In this document: positions 46,413 to 59,390 of the stretch, in pieces | Layout of the letters: each line of letters starts with the position of its first letter | Position numbering within the stretch: the stretch's first letter is position 1 | NCBI RefSeq assembly: GCF_000003815.2 | Contig: NC_049992.1 | Coordinates: 18,710,396 to 18,774,395, forward strand | Origin: Branchiostoma floridae | Taxonomy: Eukaryota; Chordata; Leptocardii; Amphioxiformes; Branchiostomatidae | Length of the DNA: 64,000 nt | Direction of reading: 5' to 3' | The notes under the pieces: generated by a model | The model's input: the letters and a program-made list of their open reading frames with translations, nothing else | Told to the model about the DNA's origin: nothing | The model's database searches: none | Program-made: the position numbers and the translations under genes

Positions 46413-46973
46413 GATTATAATAAATGCACATAGTTTACATGCAAATAAGTTTGAATGTTGCATACAGTAAACATTTTTGCCAATGACGATAGGATTCCAT
46501 CATGTCTCATTTTTAAACTGTATCAAGTGTGTGTTGATAATACTGGTTTATTGCATACAAATAGTCCAAAAATAGCAGCCAAGGCTGGATTGTTTCAGAC
46601 TTTACAAGAGTTAAAAGTACAGACATTTCAAGGGCTTTACATGACAATAAATTAAAACATGACAATCGTTGCGATTAAAAATCTTTACATTGGTAAGGAA
46701 TCGTTAAAATATATCATATAATATATAAAAAGAGGTATTCTGCATGTAATATATGTACCGAACAGTAAACATTATATACAGTCTTCACATCCGCATCAGT
46801 TTGCCAAGCACGACAACACTCCAATATGCATTGCGACTCCCAGACACAGTCAGCTGTTTTCAATCAATGGACGATCACTTATCCCGTCCAACAGTGATGT
46901 ATGGCATGGTGTAAGCGGTGTACACGAGAGGAATGACATTGAACAACTTAATTCGTATGTGTTTTCCGATGTA
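46413..46973. other. Upstream flank, nothing recognised
   Basis: AT-rich, no exon or repeat recognised. Confidence 0.4.
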
Positions 46974-47190
46974 TAACGCTAGTTCACCATTATCCGTGGG
47001 GTAACCTATATCCGTTATCTTTGAAATTAACAGCATTGTTTCTAGAGATATCAAGTCTTTAGACGGTGCCTTTATGTTTTAATATTTTATAATATTGCAA
47101 GTTGAAACCACCGTCCAAAGACTTGATATCCCTATTTTGTCATTAGCAACGGATATAGGTTACCCCGCGGATAAAAGTGAACTAGCGTTA
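46974..47190. mobile_element. TTCACCTTTATCCG-family foldback MITE, copy 4
   Basis: The best kept of the four. Ends TAACGCTAGTTCACC and GAACTAGCGTTA, then GGGGTAACCTATATCCGTT against AACGGATATAGGTTACCCC, then AAGTCTTTAGACGGTG against CACCGTCCAAAGACTT. Confidence 0.88.
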
Positions 47191-48185
47191 TGTATATTTT
47201 GAATCTACGCCATATATTTGCTCATTATGCAACTGCTTTGTACTACTATGTACTTTAATGCATGGTTGGAAACATTTTGAAGACAACCGAAAATTCATGC
47301 GCGCGTGGATGTCATCCATATCATCCAACCAACATGGCCGTACATTCTGAATCATACCAAAACTTCCATATGTCCATCAATCGGGTCTACTTACCTTGAA
47401 TATTTCTTTCTAACAGGCCGTAGTGTCAGACTGCTGTCACTAGCTGAGGTCACGAAAGCAACAGAAGTGGATAAATTGGAGATGTGCGCTAAAATGCTAG
47501 AATGTAACAGGATAAAGGAGTATTACTGCGCATATCATTTGGTGAGAAACGTAGCCAATAAGGTTAGATAAATGCATATGGAAAAGCTAAAACATTAGAT
47601 AATGTCTTAAATGATGGGCGATAGAAATACCACATTCTACTATAAAGTGACATCTCTGTGACCTAAAATGGATAGACCTATCTTGTAAAATGTATAAGTA
47701 TGACAACGAATCACACAAAACGTACAAAACATTTTTTTTTCATGTAGGCGAATACGGAATTTGTCGATCACTCTGTCAAATCGCTGGTCGGGCTGTCTCC
47801 ACTCTGGTGAAATAAGCACTTTGCAAAGTCTACTACGCATGCGCAGTAGACAGGAATTCTGGGTAATTTGTCAAAGGTGAAGGAACTCTGGTGAAAAGTC
47901 AACGTAACTATTCCGCCATTTTGCAGGTTCCATTACGTTCCCTTACATTATCGAAACAATATTTCCTTTGATATTTGCCAACAGTATAGTTCTATAATTT
48001 CGACTTATTTCTTTGTCATCTGTAGATCATGTTTAGTTTCGATTATTTGTAGCGTTATGATTTTCTTGGTGTAGTTTCAATTGTTTGTTTATTTTGTGTT
48101 GTCAAATAGCCCTGATTTGTGTATACTAAGTTTCATCACCATTCAGATTATGTACATTACATTTCATTGATACCTAGTTTGTATA
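47191..48185. other. Upstream flank with a palindromic GCATGCGC site
   Basis: Solo MITE tip at 47303-47345 (GGATGTCATCC, AACATGGCC). Near 47835 lies CTACGCATGCGCAGTAG followed by TTCTGGGTAATTTG, matching the sites at 5690 and 31530. No gene seen. Confidence 0.4.
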
Positions 48186-48529
48186 GTGGGGGGGGGGGGA
48201 GGCATGAAAAGCCACACAGGCTTCTGTTCCCCACTGCATGTTTTCTTTTCATTCTATTTATGTCATACCTGTGACGCGAAAACGTTCGATACGGGTGTTC
48301 CGGACCGGATGATAACTTTCCGTACGGCCCAGGCTTATCACACGGGCTCCATTAGAATAAATCGAACTGTTTCGAGTGGGCCGAGTACGGCGCCATCGAA
48401 AGTTCGAATACCTGATTCGGACGTTGGAACATTACTGTTGCAACGCTTTTTTTTTCGAGGGCAACAAATTTGTTCAACTTCTGGCGCATTTCGCATCAAA
48501 ACACGGGTTTTCTCAGGTGGGTATGACAT

Positions 48530-48640
48530 AAATAAAATACAACACGGTGTATTCCGCATCACCCTCGGTCTCAGCCCTCCCGCGGGTCGGGCTGATACCT
48601 TGGGCGATACAGAATACACCGTGTTGTATTCTATATTTAT
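48530..48640. repeat. Short hairpin repeat (ACACGGTGTATTC)
   Basis: AAATACAACACGGTGTATTC and its mirror enclose a GC-rich core (CCTCCCGCGGGTCGGGCTGA). The 166-residue plus-strand frame at 48186-48686 runs through it and has no known domain. Confidence 0.7.
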
Positions 48641-48840
48641 CATTTGTTTTTATTTGTTGTTTAAGTTGAATAAAATCTATCAATAACCGGTCGGAACGAG
48701 ACTGTTAACGTATGATGGGCCTTAACGTTTGTCATGCTACCCAGGATTTCTGTCGCTCGCACATGCGTAATGAAATAACTCTGTGAAAGAGTTTATGGGA
48801 GTGTAACATACACCGATTTCTCCCACCACCACTTGCACTG

Positions 48841-49251
48841 TAGCCTGGATACCATACCCCAACCTCAAAAAAATATTTTGTGTTGGGGTCTGGCAGGATG
48901 GCTGTAGAAATTTTCTCGAAGGCCCTTGATCAGAGGGAGGAGAACCTAGGATTTATGACCACTCACACCACAGGTAGCCAGCTACAACACACCACTGTTG
49001 TTTAGCAGGCTATCACAGTAGCGAATCAGGTACTTGGTGGCCACTGTTATGGATTAAAAAAATACAGTTGGGGGTCTTTAACCAATCATGGTAGGGGTGT
49101 ATTACCTCCTGCTGGTCCTGCTGCTGTTCTATTGGTGGAGTTTTTTGCCCACTATAAGGGGCAAAATTGAGAAGAAGGCCTATCCCATCCGGCCAGACCC
49201 CTGCACGATAGATACTTGAGATCGGGCTGGGGTTTGGTAACCAGGCTGCTT
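48841..49251. mobile_element. Foldback element with GCAGCCTGGTTACC ends
   Basis: Left GTAGCCTGGATACCATACCC and right GGTTTGGTAACCAGGCTGC are inverted repeats. They extend inward to GGGGTCTGGCAGGATGG and CCATCCGGCCAGACCCC. Confidence 0.75.
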
Positions 49252-50449
49252 GCAATGCCTTGTACAAGACTCCTGCATTTTCTAAAACGCTTTAGGCACA
49301 GGGCCTAAGATGCAAATACGTTTAAAACCATCAACCTTGACAACATTAGTCAATAATGGTTAGGAAACAGAGTTAATGTTGACCAAATGCGAGAGCCATT
49401 GCCTTTTTCCAAGACTATCCACCGCAAAGGAGATAACCGTTATCTCTTTACAGACCACAAATGGCTATTCTGTGGTCTGGATGGCTATCAGCGCTTGCAA
49501 AATGGTACACATTGAGGTCTTTGGATTAGCCAAGTCTAGTACGCATGTAAAAATGGCCTGTATTCCTGACAAATATGCAGCTCCAGATGGCCTTCATTAA
49601 GATCTTATCTGTAGCTTTTATCTACACGAAAGGCATAGATGACCACTCTTTTATGTTCTTGGTCATCACTGCTTGCACAATGACGCTCAGGAGTCCTAAT
49701 GACCTGTAAGAGAACCGTCTTATCTTGTGAGAGGATGAACCAACTGACATTGATCTCTTGGGTCATTTACTCTAGAATAACATCCTCTCCTGGGTATCTG
49801 ATGGACACTTTGTTGTGAACGCAAGGCTCATCGACTTCGTCTGCTAGTACAGGTAAATGGGCTTGAAGACGCCCCATGTGCAACTCTAAATTCTCTTTCA
49901 TTTCCTACCAGGCCACTAGATGAAGATTGAGTTGTTTTTATTTTCATAGGTACTTGCAGAATGATGATTCGGGGTTAAAACTACCTACTAATAGCCTGGG
50001 TAAGGAAGTCCACTCTAGTAATGAACCGTGGCGATAGCGGGGTATAAACTGAGCCACGTTTGGGATTGTGTTCTCGCCACAGAAGCGCCACCTACATCGG
50101 CTATACATAGCGGCGAGAAGCACAACTCTAGTAAGAAGCTCTTAGGATAATGTCAGATAGACAACGAAACGTCAGCAGGTAATTAGTTGTGTTAGAAATA
50201 AAACTGTACCCTGCCTTGATCAAATCGTGTTGTCATGCATTTCAACTGTTCGTTTGTTCAGACCCATGTAGTGATTAGATGCACATGGGTTAGCAGGTCG
50301 TCTTGCCATTTCCGTAGCAGTGTATATTTTGTACAGGGAATGGTTGCTAGACTTTTTCATTCATTAAAAACCTGATACGATCGAGGAACTTTCTCGAAAA
50401 TCGGATCCACATTTTACGTCTCTTTCGACAAAAGTGTGCAGTTACAACC
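49252..50449. other. Upstream flank, retroelement scraps only
   Basis: No gene. At 50140-50200 a stretch with GAAGCTCTTAGGATAATGTC and GACAACGAAACGTCAGCAGG resembles Penelope-type tails. Confidence 0.4.
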
Positions 50450-50457
50450 ACGTTGCC

Positions 50458-50545
50458 CTGTCCAGGATTGATCTAGGGTCTCCCAGTTAGCATCAAAAGT
50501 CAGGAGCTCAACCGTGATGCCGCTACCAGTTGAGCTACAGGGACA
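50458..50545 (-). mobile_element. tRNA-like sequence, probable SINE head or tRNA pseudogene
   Basis: The minus strand reads GTCCCTGTAGCTCAACTGGT, an A-box and 5' acceptor arm of tRNA type, and ends GATCAATCCTGGACAGGG, which pairs CCCTG with CAGGG. The middle is too long for a plain tRNA and the B-box is degraded. Confidence 0.55.
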
Positions 50546-50690
50546 TTCCTCTGTATTCTCTGTTATATGCTTTGCCTGACCATTGTGTCTTCCCTCATGA
50601 CCTAAATGAAAAGCGGCCTGCAGGCCGATTTAAGCTTTCATGAATAAACAAAGGGTTAAACGAGCAAATTGCTACTATTGGAAATAATCC

Positions 50691-53600
50691 AATGGCCGTG
50701 TGCTGTACGAGATACCAGTGTATGGACACTAAGTATTAATTTTCAAAATTCAATATGCATTGGGGAATTAACTTATCCGTTTATTACCTTTGCAAATGTA
50801 GTAAATAATTGTACAGAATAAGCTTGATGTTTAGTTCTGGGATAAATGTCTTTTCGTACATCCCGTTGCTGGTTAGAATGCATTCACGATCGGTCGTTTA
50901 TCATGCAAAAGGGTGTTTTTTAGCCTTCAAGACTGCCTACCAAAGAGAATGTTACAAAATTGTAATGAGTTATAGAAAGGCTAAAGATCGTCTGTCAAGA
51001 TAGTGCTCTACTGCGAATCTGATCCCCTTACCGATGTGCAGTATTTAGGAGTAGGATCTTTACGAATGCCTTTGTCCATAAGCAATACATTTGGGGATAT
51101 TTTCCCGTCAGATGATGCCAAAAAGGTACTAGGTTGATGCAGTTCTTTGAAGAGCAGGTTCAAGGACAGGACTTTCTTAGAACATCTTTATCTTCGCACC
51201 AACTACAGAACGAGTATGTTGTGGTTTTCATGGCATTGCTGCTTGCAAAGGGGCATTCCGGATTGACATGGGGCAAATAAAAGCAAGTTGTTTGTCATAA
51301 AAGGACCAATGATGTCGGCCTCGTGAGTAATACACGGTACATTCACGCAAAACCCTTACTATCACCATTATGGTCGATGGTGCGCTTGTGCGTTTAACCC
51401 TCAAGCACCCGACCTTTTTTTGCGACTAAAATGACCGAGTGGGGTCCAAACGGACCCCAAAATGTTTTGTTCATAAAATCTCAGTACCATTTCTTATCGG
51501 CGATCATTGTATATACATTGCTTCGTCAATGTAAGAGGAAGATTTTGAGATGTTAAGGTGTTGCTAATTCCAACTCATTATCATAATTTATGCAAAAGTT
51601 CAGAAGGACCATGTTTTGCACTAAACCAATTCTGACCAGATAGGGGAATTTTGAGGCCCTCAGCAACATTTATTTCGCATAACTCATGAACGGCTAGAGC
51701 TAAACCTACAAAACTTGGTCATTTATCACAAAATATTGTTTGCAAACGTTTTTAGTCACTTAAGTAAGTTTATCATTTTTTGGGGTTGCCATGGCAACCA
51801 TATTCTAACAGGCATATTTTTGCCAAAATTTGACAATTTCAATTTAAACAAGGTTTTCTTGGTAAACTACACCTGTTTTCTGACAACAAGTAAATTTTAT
51901 GAAATTCAATGTAATTTTCATGACTTAAAATTTATAATTTATGCTAATTTCATGACGTCATTGGTCAAAATCCAAGATGGCCACCCTGATTAGGCAAATG
52001 ACGTCATAATGTCGTCACATTACATGTTGATGACACAGAAATTTTTGTGATGATTTAGGTTCACATTCTTATTATTGTCTGAAAGTTTGGTAGTCATAAT
52101 GTAAGTGGTTAAGGATTTAGCCTCCAAAGTTTGTTTTAAAAACTGCACATTTTTGCTGGGGTCCGTTTGGACCCCAGAGGGACTGAACACAAACTTTCTT
52201 TATAATTTCCACATAATTGTACCATTCTTTGCGAAAACTAAGGAGAAGCTATAATACATATTGACTGACAAAGTCACGGAAGGATTTTTTCTTCAGATCA
52301 AAAATGTTCAAATGGCACTTCAAAATGTACGCCTGGGGTCCAAATGGACCCCACTCGGGTGTTTGAGGGTTAAGGGACTAGTCTGGTTTGTGTCCGCTAT
52401 AAAAAGTAAATAATGGCCATGTGCTGTACGATATATCAGTGTAGGTACAATAAGTATTCATTTTCAAAAGTCGATTTTCATTGGGAAATAAACTTATCTG
52501 TCTATCAACCTTGTTGCAAGTCTTGTAAACAATGATACAGGATACGCTCAACGTTCAGTTCAGAGATCAATGTCTCTTCGTAAATCCCGTAGCTTGATAG
52601 AATGCTTTCATGAACTGTCATTATTATTGCAAAATGTGTTTTTAGTCTCAATAACCGCTTACCAAACAGTGTTATAGTGTCGTGATGAGTTACAGAAAGG
52701 CTAAAGATCGTCTGTCAAGATATTACTCTACTGCGAAAACTGATCCACTAAAAGATGTGCAGTATTCGGGAATAGGATCTTTACGAATGCCTTTGTCCAT
52801 AGGCAATACATTTGAGGATACTTTCCCGTCAGATGATGCAAAAAATGGTTGATGTAGTTCTCTGAAATTCAGGTTCAAGGACAGGACTTTCTTAGAATAT
52901 CTTTATCTTCGCACCAACCATAAAACGAGTATGCTGTGGTTTTCATGGTATTGCTGCTTGCAAAAGAGCATTCGGGTTGACATGGGGCAAATAAAAGCAA
53001 GTTGTTTGTCGTAAAAGGACCAATGATGTTGGCCTCCTGAGTTATACACGGTACATTCACGCAAAACACTTACTAACACCATTATTGTCGATGTGCGTTG
53101 ATGGGTCTAGTCTGGTTTGTGTCCCCTGTGAGAAGTGAACAAAGGCCGTGTGCTGTACGATATATCAGTGTAGGGACGAAATTATTCATTTTCAAAAGTC
53201 GATATTCATTGGAGAATTAACTTATCTGTATTTTAACCTTGTTGCAAGTCTCGTAAACAATGATACAGGATGCGCTGAACGTTCAGTTCAGAGATCAATG
53301 TCTCTTCGTAAATCCCGTAGCTTGATAGAATGCATTCATGAACTGTCATTATTCTTGCAAAATGTGTTTTTAGTGTTAATAACCGCTTACCAAACAATGT
53401 TATAAAATCGTGATGAGTTATCGAAAGGCTAAAGATCGTCTGTCAAGACAGTACTCTACTACGAAACTGATCCAATAAAAGATGTGCAGTATTCAGGAGT
53501 TGGATCTTTAAGAATGCCTTTTTCCATAAGCAATACATTTGAGGATATTTGCCCGTCAGATTATGCTAAAAAGGCTGATTTAGTTCTCTGAAGTTCAGGT

Positions 53601-53890
53601 TCAAGGATAGGTCTTTCTTAGAATACCTTCATTTTCCTGCCAACCACAAAACTAGTTTGCTGTGGTGTTCATGGCCATTCTTGGTTGTCCATCATGGTCG
53701 ATGATGACTTCCGCGTGCATCCTCCTTTCATGGTGCTGATGGCCATTACTGCTTGCAAGAGGGCATTCCGAATTGACACGGAGCAAATAAAAGCAAGTTG
53801 TTTCTTAAAAGGACCACTGACATTGGCCTCCTGAGTAAAACACGGTACATTTGTTGCTAACACCATTATCGTCGATGGTACTCTTGCGTG
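50691..53890. repeat. Tandem triplication of a 0.73-kb unit
   Basis: Units start at 50691, 52412 and 53141 with GGCCGTGTGCTGTACGA or a variant. Each contains AAAGGCTAAAGATCGTCTGT, GTGCAGTATT, GGATCTTTACGAATGCC, GCTTGCAAAGGGGCATTCCG and AAATAAAAGCAAGTTGTTTG. Unit 1 is lengthened by the TTAA element at 51398-52369. No frame is kept in all three, so it does not look protein-coding. Units 2 and 3 are more alike than either is to unit 1. Confidence 0.88.
51398..52369. mobile_element. piggyBac-like non-autonomous element, copy 2
   Basis: Perfect TTAA on both sides (51394-51397 and 52370-52373), ends CCCTCAAGCACCCG and CGGGTGTTTGAGGG, and GGGGTCCAAACGGACCCC palindromes near each end and at 52158. 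972 bp, no transposase. The interior (CCAAGATGGCC next to GACGTCAT) is related to 11779-12737 in reverse. It sits at the edge of unit 1 of the triplication. Confidence 0.92.
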
Positions 53891-54814
53891 CTGGTGTGAG
53901 TCTGGTCAACAGATTCATGTGCCACCTGTGAGATGTACACATGTTCTTGGAAGTTCATATTCGCTTGGTCATAGGCATAATCATTTTTAGAAGAAGAGCT
54001 ATATTGTATAACAACTGTAGAGGATACAATACTCGGCTTATTCGTTCCTAATAAACAAAACAAAAATGTTTGTTGTTGAATCTGGCAGGTTTTTCTTTCT
54101 TCAGCCCATGAATCAAAACAGAAAGGTTATCCTTTCTTTTCGCAGGGAAAGATAACTAATATGTGGCCTTTAAAACTTGTGTGAAAGCTCCATCTTCAAT
54201 ATCAATTGACATAGTTATCTCGCATAACGTAACGTTTTGTTGCTGATATATTTTAGCAACAATGTGAAGATGTAGGCCACAATGGAGAGGTGTGCATTGC
54301 TTTTTATTCTTCTTACATTTATATTCAGAAGCTGTAATGATTGTTCTTTATCAGCAAATATATCCAGCGCTCGTAAGGAATTTACATATATAAGAGTATT
54401 CTAACGTTAAATATGTACGTGCGTTGAGTTCACAGCAGACTGGTTCAAATTAAATTTAGTTGGTTACTGGGAGACTCGGGTTAATCATGGGAAGGTCATC
54501 TAGTTTTGGGGCACAACTAAGATAGAAAACTTGCTTCTCTATGTGACACAACGCACCACAACTGATCTGAACTAGCGATCGAAATAATAGTCGCCATCTC
54601 ATTTTACCTCAGGTTTACCAAGTACCTTGACCTTGTTGGGTTTATCATCGTTGATAGATGCGACTCCCGTAGAGATTCTAAGAGAAAGGCCTCTTTACAA
54701 CTGCAGTGTTCCTGACAGGGACGTACTCACTACAGTAATTATCGGCACTTTGCACCCGGAACGCATAGCGTGTGATCGAATGACACAATTAGTTCAAGTT
54801 GGATACTAGCCAAG
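53891..54814. other. Upstream flank, nothing recognised
   Basis: AT-rich, no exon or repeat recognised. Confidence 0.4.
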
Positions 54815-54984
<170 letters not shown>

Positions 54985-57560
54985 CCAGATTCGAACTTGG
55001 AAAATACTTGCCAAATTTGGTTTCTTTGTCATTTTCTGAGACTTTCATTCCTAAAACATCCGTTTTTTTGTCTACGATTTATGTCGTCATATTGTTTTAC
55101 AGCTCTGACAATTGGGCCCTTTATCAACAACCGTCATTGTGTAAGAAAGAACATTGTTACTTATCGTGAGACATGCACAAAACAAATTGCGCAAGCCTAA
55201 CACTTACCCAAAATTGCAGCCTAAGAAATCAGGCAATTCAATAAACATAAATCAATTTCTTTCGATTTGGGAAATATGCTGCTAAATGCAATAATGCTTA
55301 ATAATAGCTTAGAGTAGTGGGGCAATTTTTCACTAGCATTATTACATTCTGCAGCGCGGAATATGGATAATTCGCGCGTGACATTTGTAAAATGACATAA
55401 CGTAATGTAAAGAGCGATCAAATGAAAAAAAAAAAGATATCACCTTCTATGCACTCCATGTATGACCGAAACACCACAGATAAAAGATAATGATAAATCA
55501 TTGTCTAAGTCCGTCCATCCCTTATATGGGCACGTGGCATTTAGTTTGATCCTCTAGTTCAGTTTAGTTCAGTCATTGACTTTAAAAAAACATTCGAGTC
55601 CATCAGTCGTGATCCTTTAGATTTCAAAATTTTCCCGGGAAGTTGGAACTGTTCCGGGAATTTGGTATTTTTGGAAAGTTTCGGTAATCTGGAGGAAGGG
55701 AGGGAGAAGTTGTGAATCAATGTCCTTGATCTTGACTTCGATGTCCCAATAGAGTATCATCCCTGCATATGGATATGATTATGTAATTGAGTTGACGCTG
55801 TTTTCTTTTGCAGATTATGCCCATCAGGAGAGTGATATGCGTCATAGGATTATACGTCCCTGATAAATGCAATAGTGTGGAATTGTACAAAGAATAAGAA
55901 TCATAAAAATGAGATAAACAAAAGGAATTGCAACATGTAAAATGAAATGACGTTTTCCAACCTACAAATCATTATCATCATTAAAGATGTCAAAATAGTT
56001 TCAACATTATTCAATAATTTCAGAATATGTAATCAGAACGTGATGATTTAAAGGGGCAGACATGCTCTTTGGAGAATATGCAAACCTTAGAAGAAACTGA
56101 CAGAAATCCATACGGTTAGATTTAAACGTGTGAACATCAATGTTATAATGCGGATAGGATATGGTGAATGATGATTGATCTGCTAAGAGGATTTATGATG
56201 CATCCATAAGCTATGACGTCAAACAATGCTACAACTGTAAACAATCCCTTGACAAATACTGGAGTCGATTAGTCGGAAATCTGGGCTAGTCCATTTTATG
56301 TGTTGGACAATAGTTTAACTCAATTCAAAATGACTTCTACCAACACAAATGAACTTTCAGGTTAAGGTCATTGTACCTTTGTCACAGAAAGTAGTTCACA
56401 ACCCTTTACCTGCCACACTGCACAGGATGAGTCCTTCCTCTACGCATGAAATTCAAATTATATGGCCGTTATAACGGTAGCGCGTGCTGTAGGATGATAA
56501 GAGTTCCGTACGACACCCGGTGCACATCATATGCATATAACAGGTACTAATAATAACACTCTATCCAGTACAGCTTGTGAAATATGGCATTCGAAGCAAG
56601 CATTTTGAAATGTCAAATGTTACCTAGCAAACATGGATGCATCGTCACTACATGGTTGATGCACTTTATCACAAAACGCTCCTCATCATTTCATTTCATA
56701 TTCGTGACGCTCGTCTTATGATTATATGGCATCCAGGAGATAGATAATATTGAAGGTATAGGTTAGGTTAAGAGCATCGTGTTTATTCCGATACTTGCTA
56801 CTGAAATCGTAATCTGGTGTCAATATATTGTAGCAACTTTCAAACTTTACATCCCAAACAAATCATCTTCTATTATTCGGAAATAGAGTAATGTCTAGTA
56901 GATAGTTATATACAGATATTATTATATATTTATATATCTCTCTGTAAAAAAAGTAAATATCTATTACGTAGCCCTGTTGGTTTTTAGATGTTATCTTTAT
57001 TGATGGAAATAAAGATGACTTACTGACAGGTTCAAAAGTTTCTTCTTCTTGGAAAAATACCCTGAGCACTTCACCCATGCAGATTCCCCGTGGAACCATT
57101 TTCTGCTAGCTTGACTAATCATCAAACAAGATATCAAATCAAATTGGAGGTCTAGCTCAAGGTATCAGTGCTTACGGGTCCCTAAGAGACCATTTCCAAT
57201 CGCCCAGTCTTTGTCTGACGTAAATTATCTAGTCCCAAGATGCATACTTATGTAACTTGGTAATTTTCTATTTCTGTAAGAGCCGCAGGTTGTGTATTAC
57301 ATTTGGGACTTATACATGGGATGACATGGCGCCACACAGACAACACTTTAGATACACAAGATGAATGTTTGGCTGTCCATCATAATGTGTCCATCTTCAT
57401 CTCTACATGTATAACCCTCGGGTAACACAGTTCATTCTCCTACGCAGAGGGGCCACAGTCGTGTCAAAACTCCTTGTGTTTACCTCTGCTATCTTGTGCA
57501 CTCAGACCAGTTAGGGACCACCCTACTTATAAATATTAATGACCTTGCCCTTATATGGGC
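54985..57560. other. Upstream flank, nothing recognised
   Basis: Long AT-rich stretch with no gene, RNA or clear repeat that I can support. Confidence 0.4.
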
Positions 57561-57564
57561 AGTC

Positions 57565-57805
57565 AGCCGTTGGGGATCGGGCGTAGGAGGATGGAGCCAC
57601 GTAATACGTAACATGATTGGCTGATAGCTTCCCAGCGGCCTTTGCGAGACAGCTTGCGACAACAAAAAGCCCAAGAAAAGCCTGTTCTCTGATTGGTTGA
57701 CAGCTGGTTTGTGGCGACAATCATAGTAACCACTGATAGGGCACAAGATAGCAGGACCTCATAGGCTAATGCCGTTGGGGACCGGGCGTTAGGAGGATGA
57801 CACAC
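57565..57805. repeat. Direct repeats around an inverted core
   Basis: GCCGTTGGGGATCGGGCGTA with GGAGGATG occurs at 57567 and again at 57771. The core has CTCTGATTGGTTGACAGCTG, also seen in the loop of the 38723-39007 element. Confidence 0.6.
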
Positions 57806-57837
57806 TTATGTAAGCACTACATCGGATAAAGGTGGTT

Positions 57838-58565
57838 TCACAAGTGCGTATACATTCAAGTCCGTATGAGGTCCGTATGGAAGTCTCAAGCCTCTACCAG
57901 GCTCCACGGGTCGCTGGAAACATAATTTAAATTGGCCAGATAACGTCTGGTCGCAAATCATACTCCTTGGCGAGCAAAATCCTCGGTCAGCTGGCATGTT
58001 GTCTATATTTCTACAATTTCCACCATATTTTAGCGACCTGTGGAACCTGGTGGAGACTTGGAACTTCATGGGAGACGATGCCATTAGAATTTCCCCCAGT
58101 AATACATGCGTTCCAATGGGAGAGTTGAGGAAACAAATATGCAATTATCTCAAGAATAAAAAGTTCAAGCCATACAAACTTACCTTCAAATGATAGCCTA
58201 CTATGTCCAGTCTCAGCAAATTCATTTGCAAGAATTTCTATACGGCTAATCTTTTGATACACCCCCCTAATTAGAGCCCTTGGATTGGCCCATTTGGCTG
58301 AAAACAGCATTCTGGCGACGATACCACTATTTCAGGGGGGTGCGGAAACCCCATCGATGGAGAAAGGTCATTTTTCACAACTAATTCTACAAGTGTAGGC
58401 TCTTTCCTACTGCAGCCACTCCCAAAATGCCCAGATTTCACATAAAATCCCACCAAGAAAGGATTTTCAATGGTTTAAAGCCTTGTTTTTATTTGACCGT
58501 GGGCTCTAGGCGCAGGCGCTAATGGTTGCGTCACCCCTTCATACGGACTTATATATACACACCTG
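57838..58565. mobile_element. Possible composite element with AAGTCCGTATG ends
   Basis: AAGTCCGTATGAGG near 57859 is mirrored by CATACGGACTT near 58540. Inside, AGTCTCAAGCCTCTACCAGG (57892) mirrors CCTGGTGGAGACTTGG (58047). Boundaries are unsure. Confidence 0.4.
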
Positions 58566-59036
58566 CTTAGGGGACATTGTCACAGGTCGTGGTGCGTGTT
58601 TGACTACTTTGCTCCTTTAAAAAAATTAGTATTGGTTGCCAAGCAGAGAGGTACAGTCTTTGATTACTTTTTGTTCCAAATACGTTCTCATGTTTTCATG
58701 AGAAGTACCGAGAGATTATCAAGAATACGACAACTGTTGCTTCATCTTATAGAGGACACTTAAAATTTATGCTTAAAGCTTCTACGTGTACCATTAGCTT
58801 TAGTCAACATGTGCAAGGTGGTCATCGTCCAAAGCTGGCTGGTGCCACCATGAAATGCTCTTCGTCTTAAATGTTCAACCTGTTTCCACAGTTAAACGCT
58901 GTTTAATCAACTGTTTTATTTCTGTACAGATGAAGATGCTAGCGTCCATCTGTATTGGCAAATGAAATTAAGAAGAAACTAAACTAACTAACACCGTGGA
59001 AATAGTTGGAACTTACCACAATTTTCACTGAATGGA

Positions 59037-59147
59037 CCCGTCTACTGTAGTTTCCGGAACGTGACGTAGGAGACACGTGACGGCAGGTCGTAGGTGCCAC
59101 CCGTCTCTGTTCTACATTGGACGGCATTCGCGCGGCATGCTTCACTC
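59037..59147 (-). other. Possible 5' exon on the minus strand (weak)
   Basis: A short GC-rich, CpG-containing patch in AT-rich DNA. On the minus strand it ends at a donor-like AATTGTG|GTAAGT (about 59016), and one frame is open through the donor from an ATG near 59123. It could be an upstream non-coding exon of the receptor, the first exon of another gene, or neither. Confidence 0.2.
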
Positions 59148-59271
59148 CTCTTACAAAGAAGTCCAGCTCTGTATATAATATTCCAACCTAGGCCTTGTCC
59201 AATTAAACGGAGTATCACTGAGACTATGTGTGCATGTACAGTAGACAGCGAGGTCCATTCCGTGAAAAATT

Positions 59272-59273
<2 letters not shown>

Positions 59274-59329
<56 letters not shown>

Positions 59330-59340
59330 GCACGCACACA

Positions 59341-59389
<49 letters not shown>

Positions 59390-59390
59390 A
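59274..59390. repeat. CA microsatellite
   Basis: About 115 bp of CA with a few TA, GC and AA interruptions. Confidence 0.96.

Noticed and set aside
48186-48686. 166-residue plus-strand frame
   Set aside because: It runs through a poly-G run and a dispersed hairpin repeat; no domain recognised.
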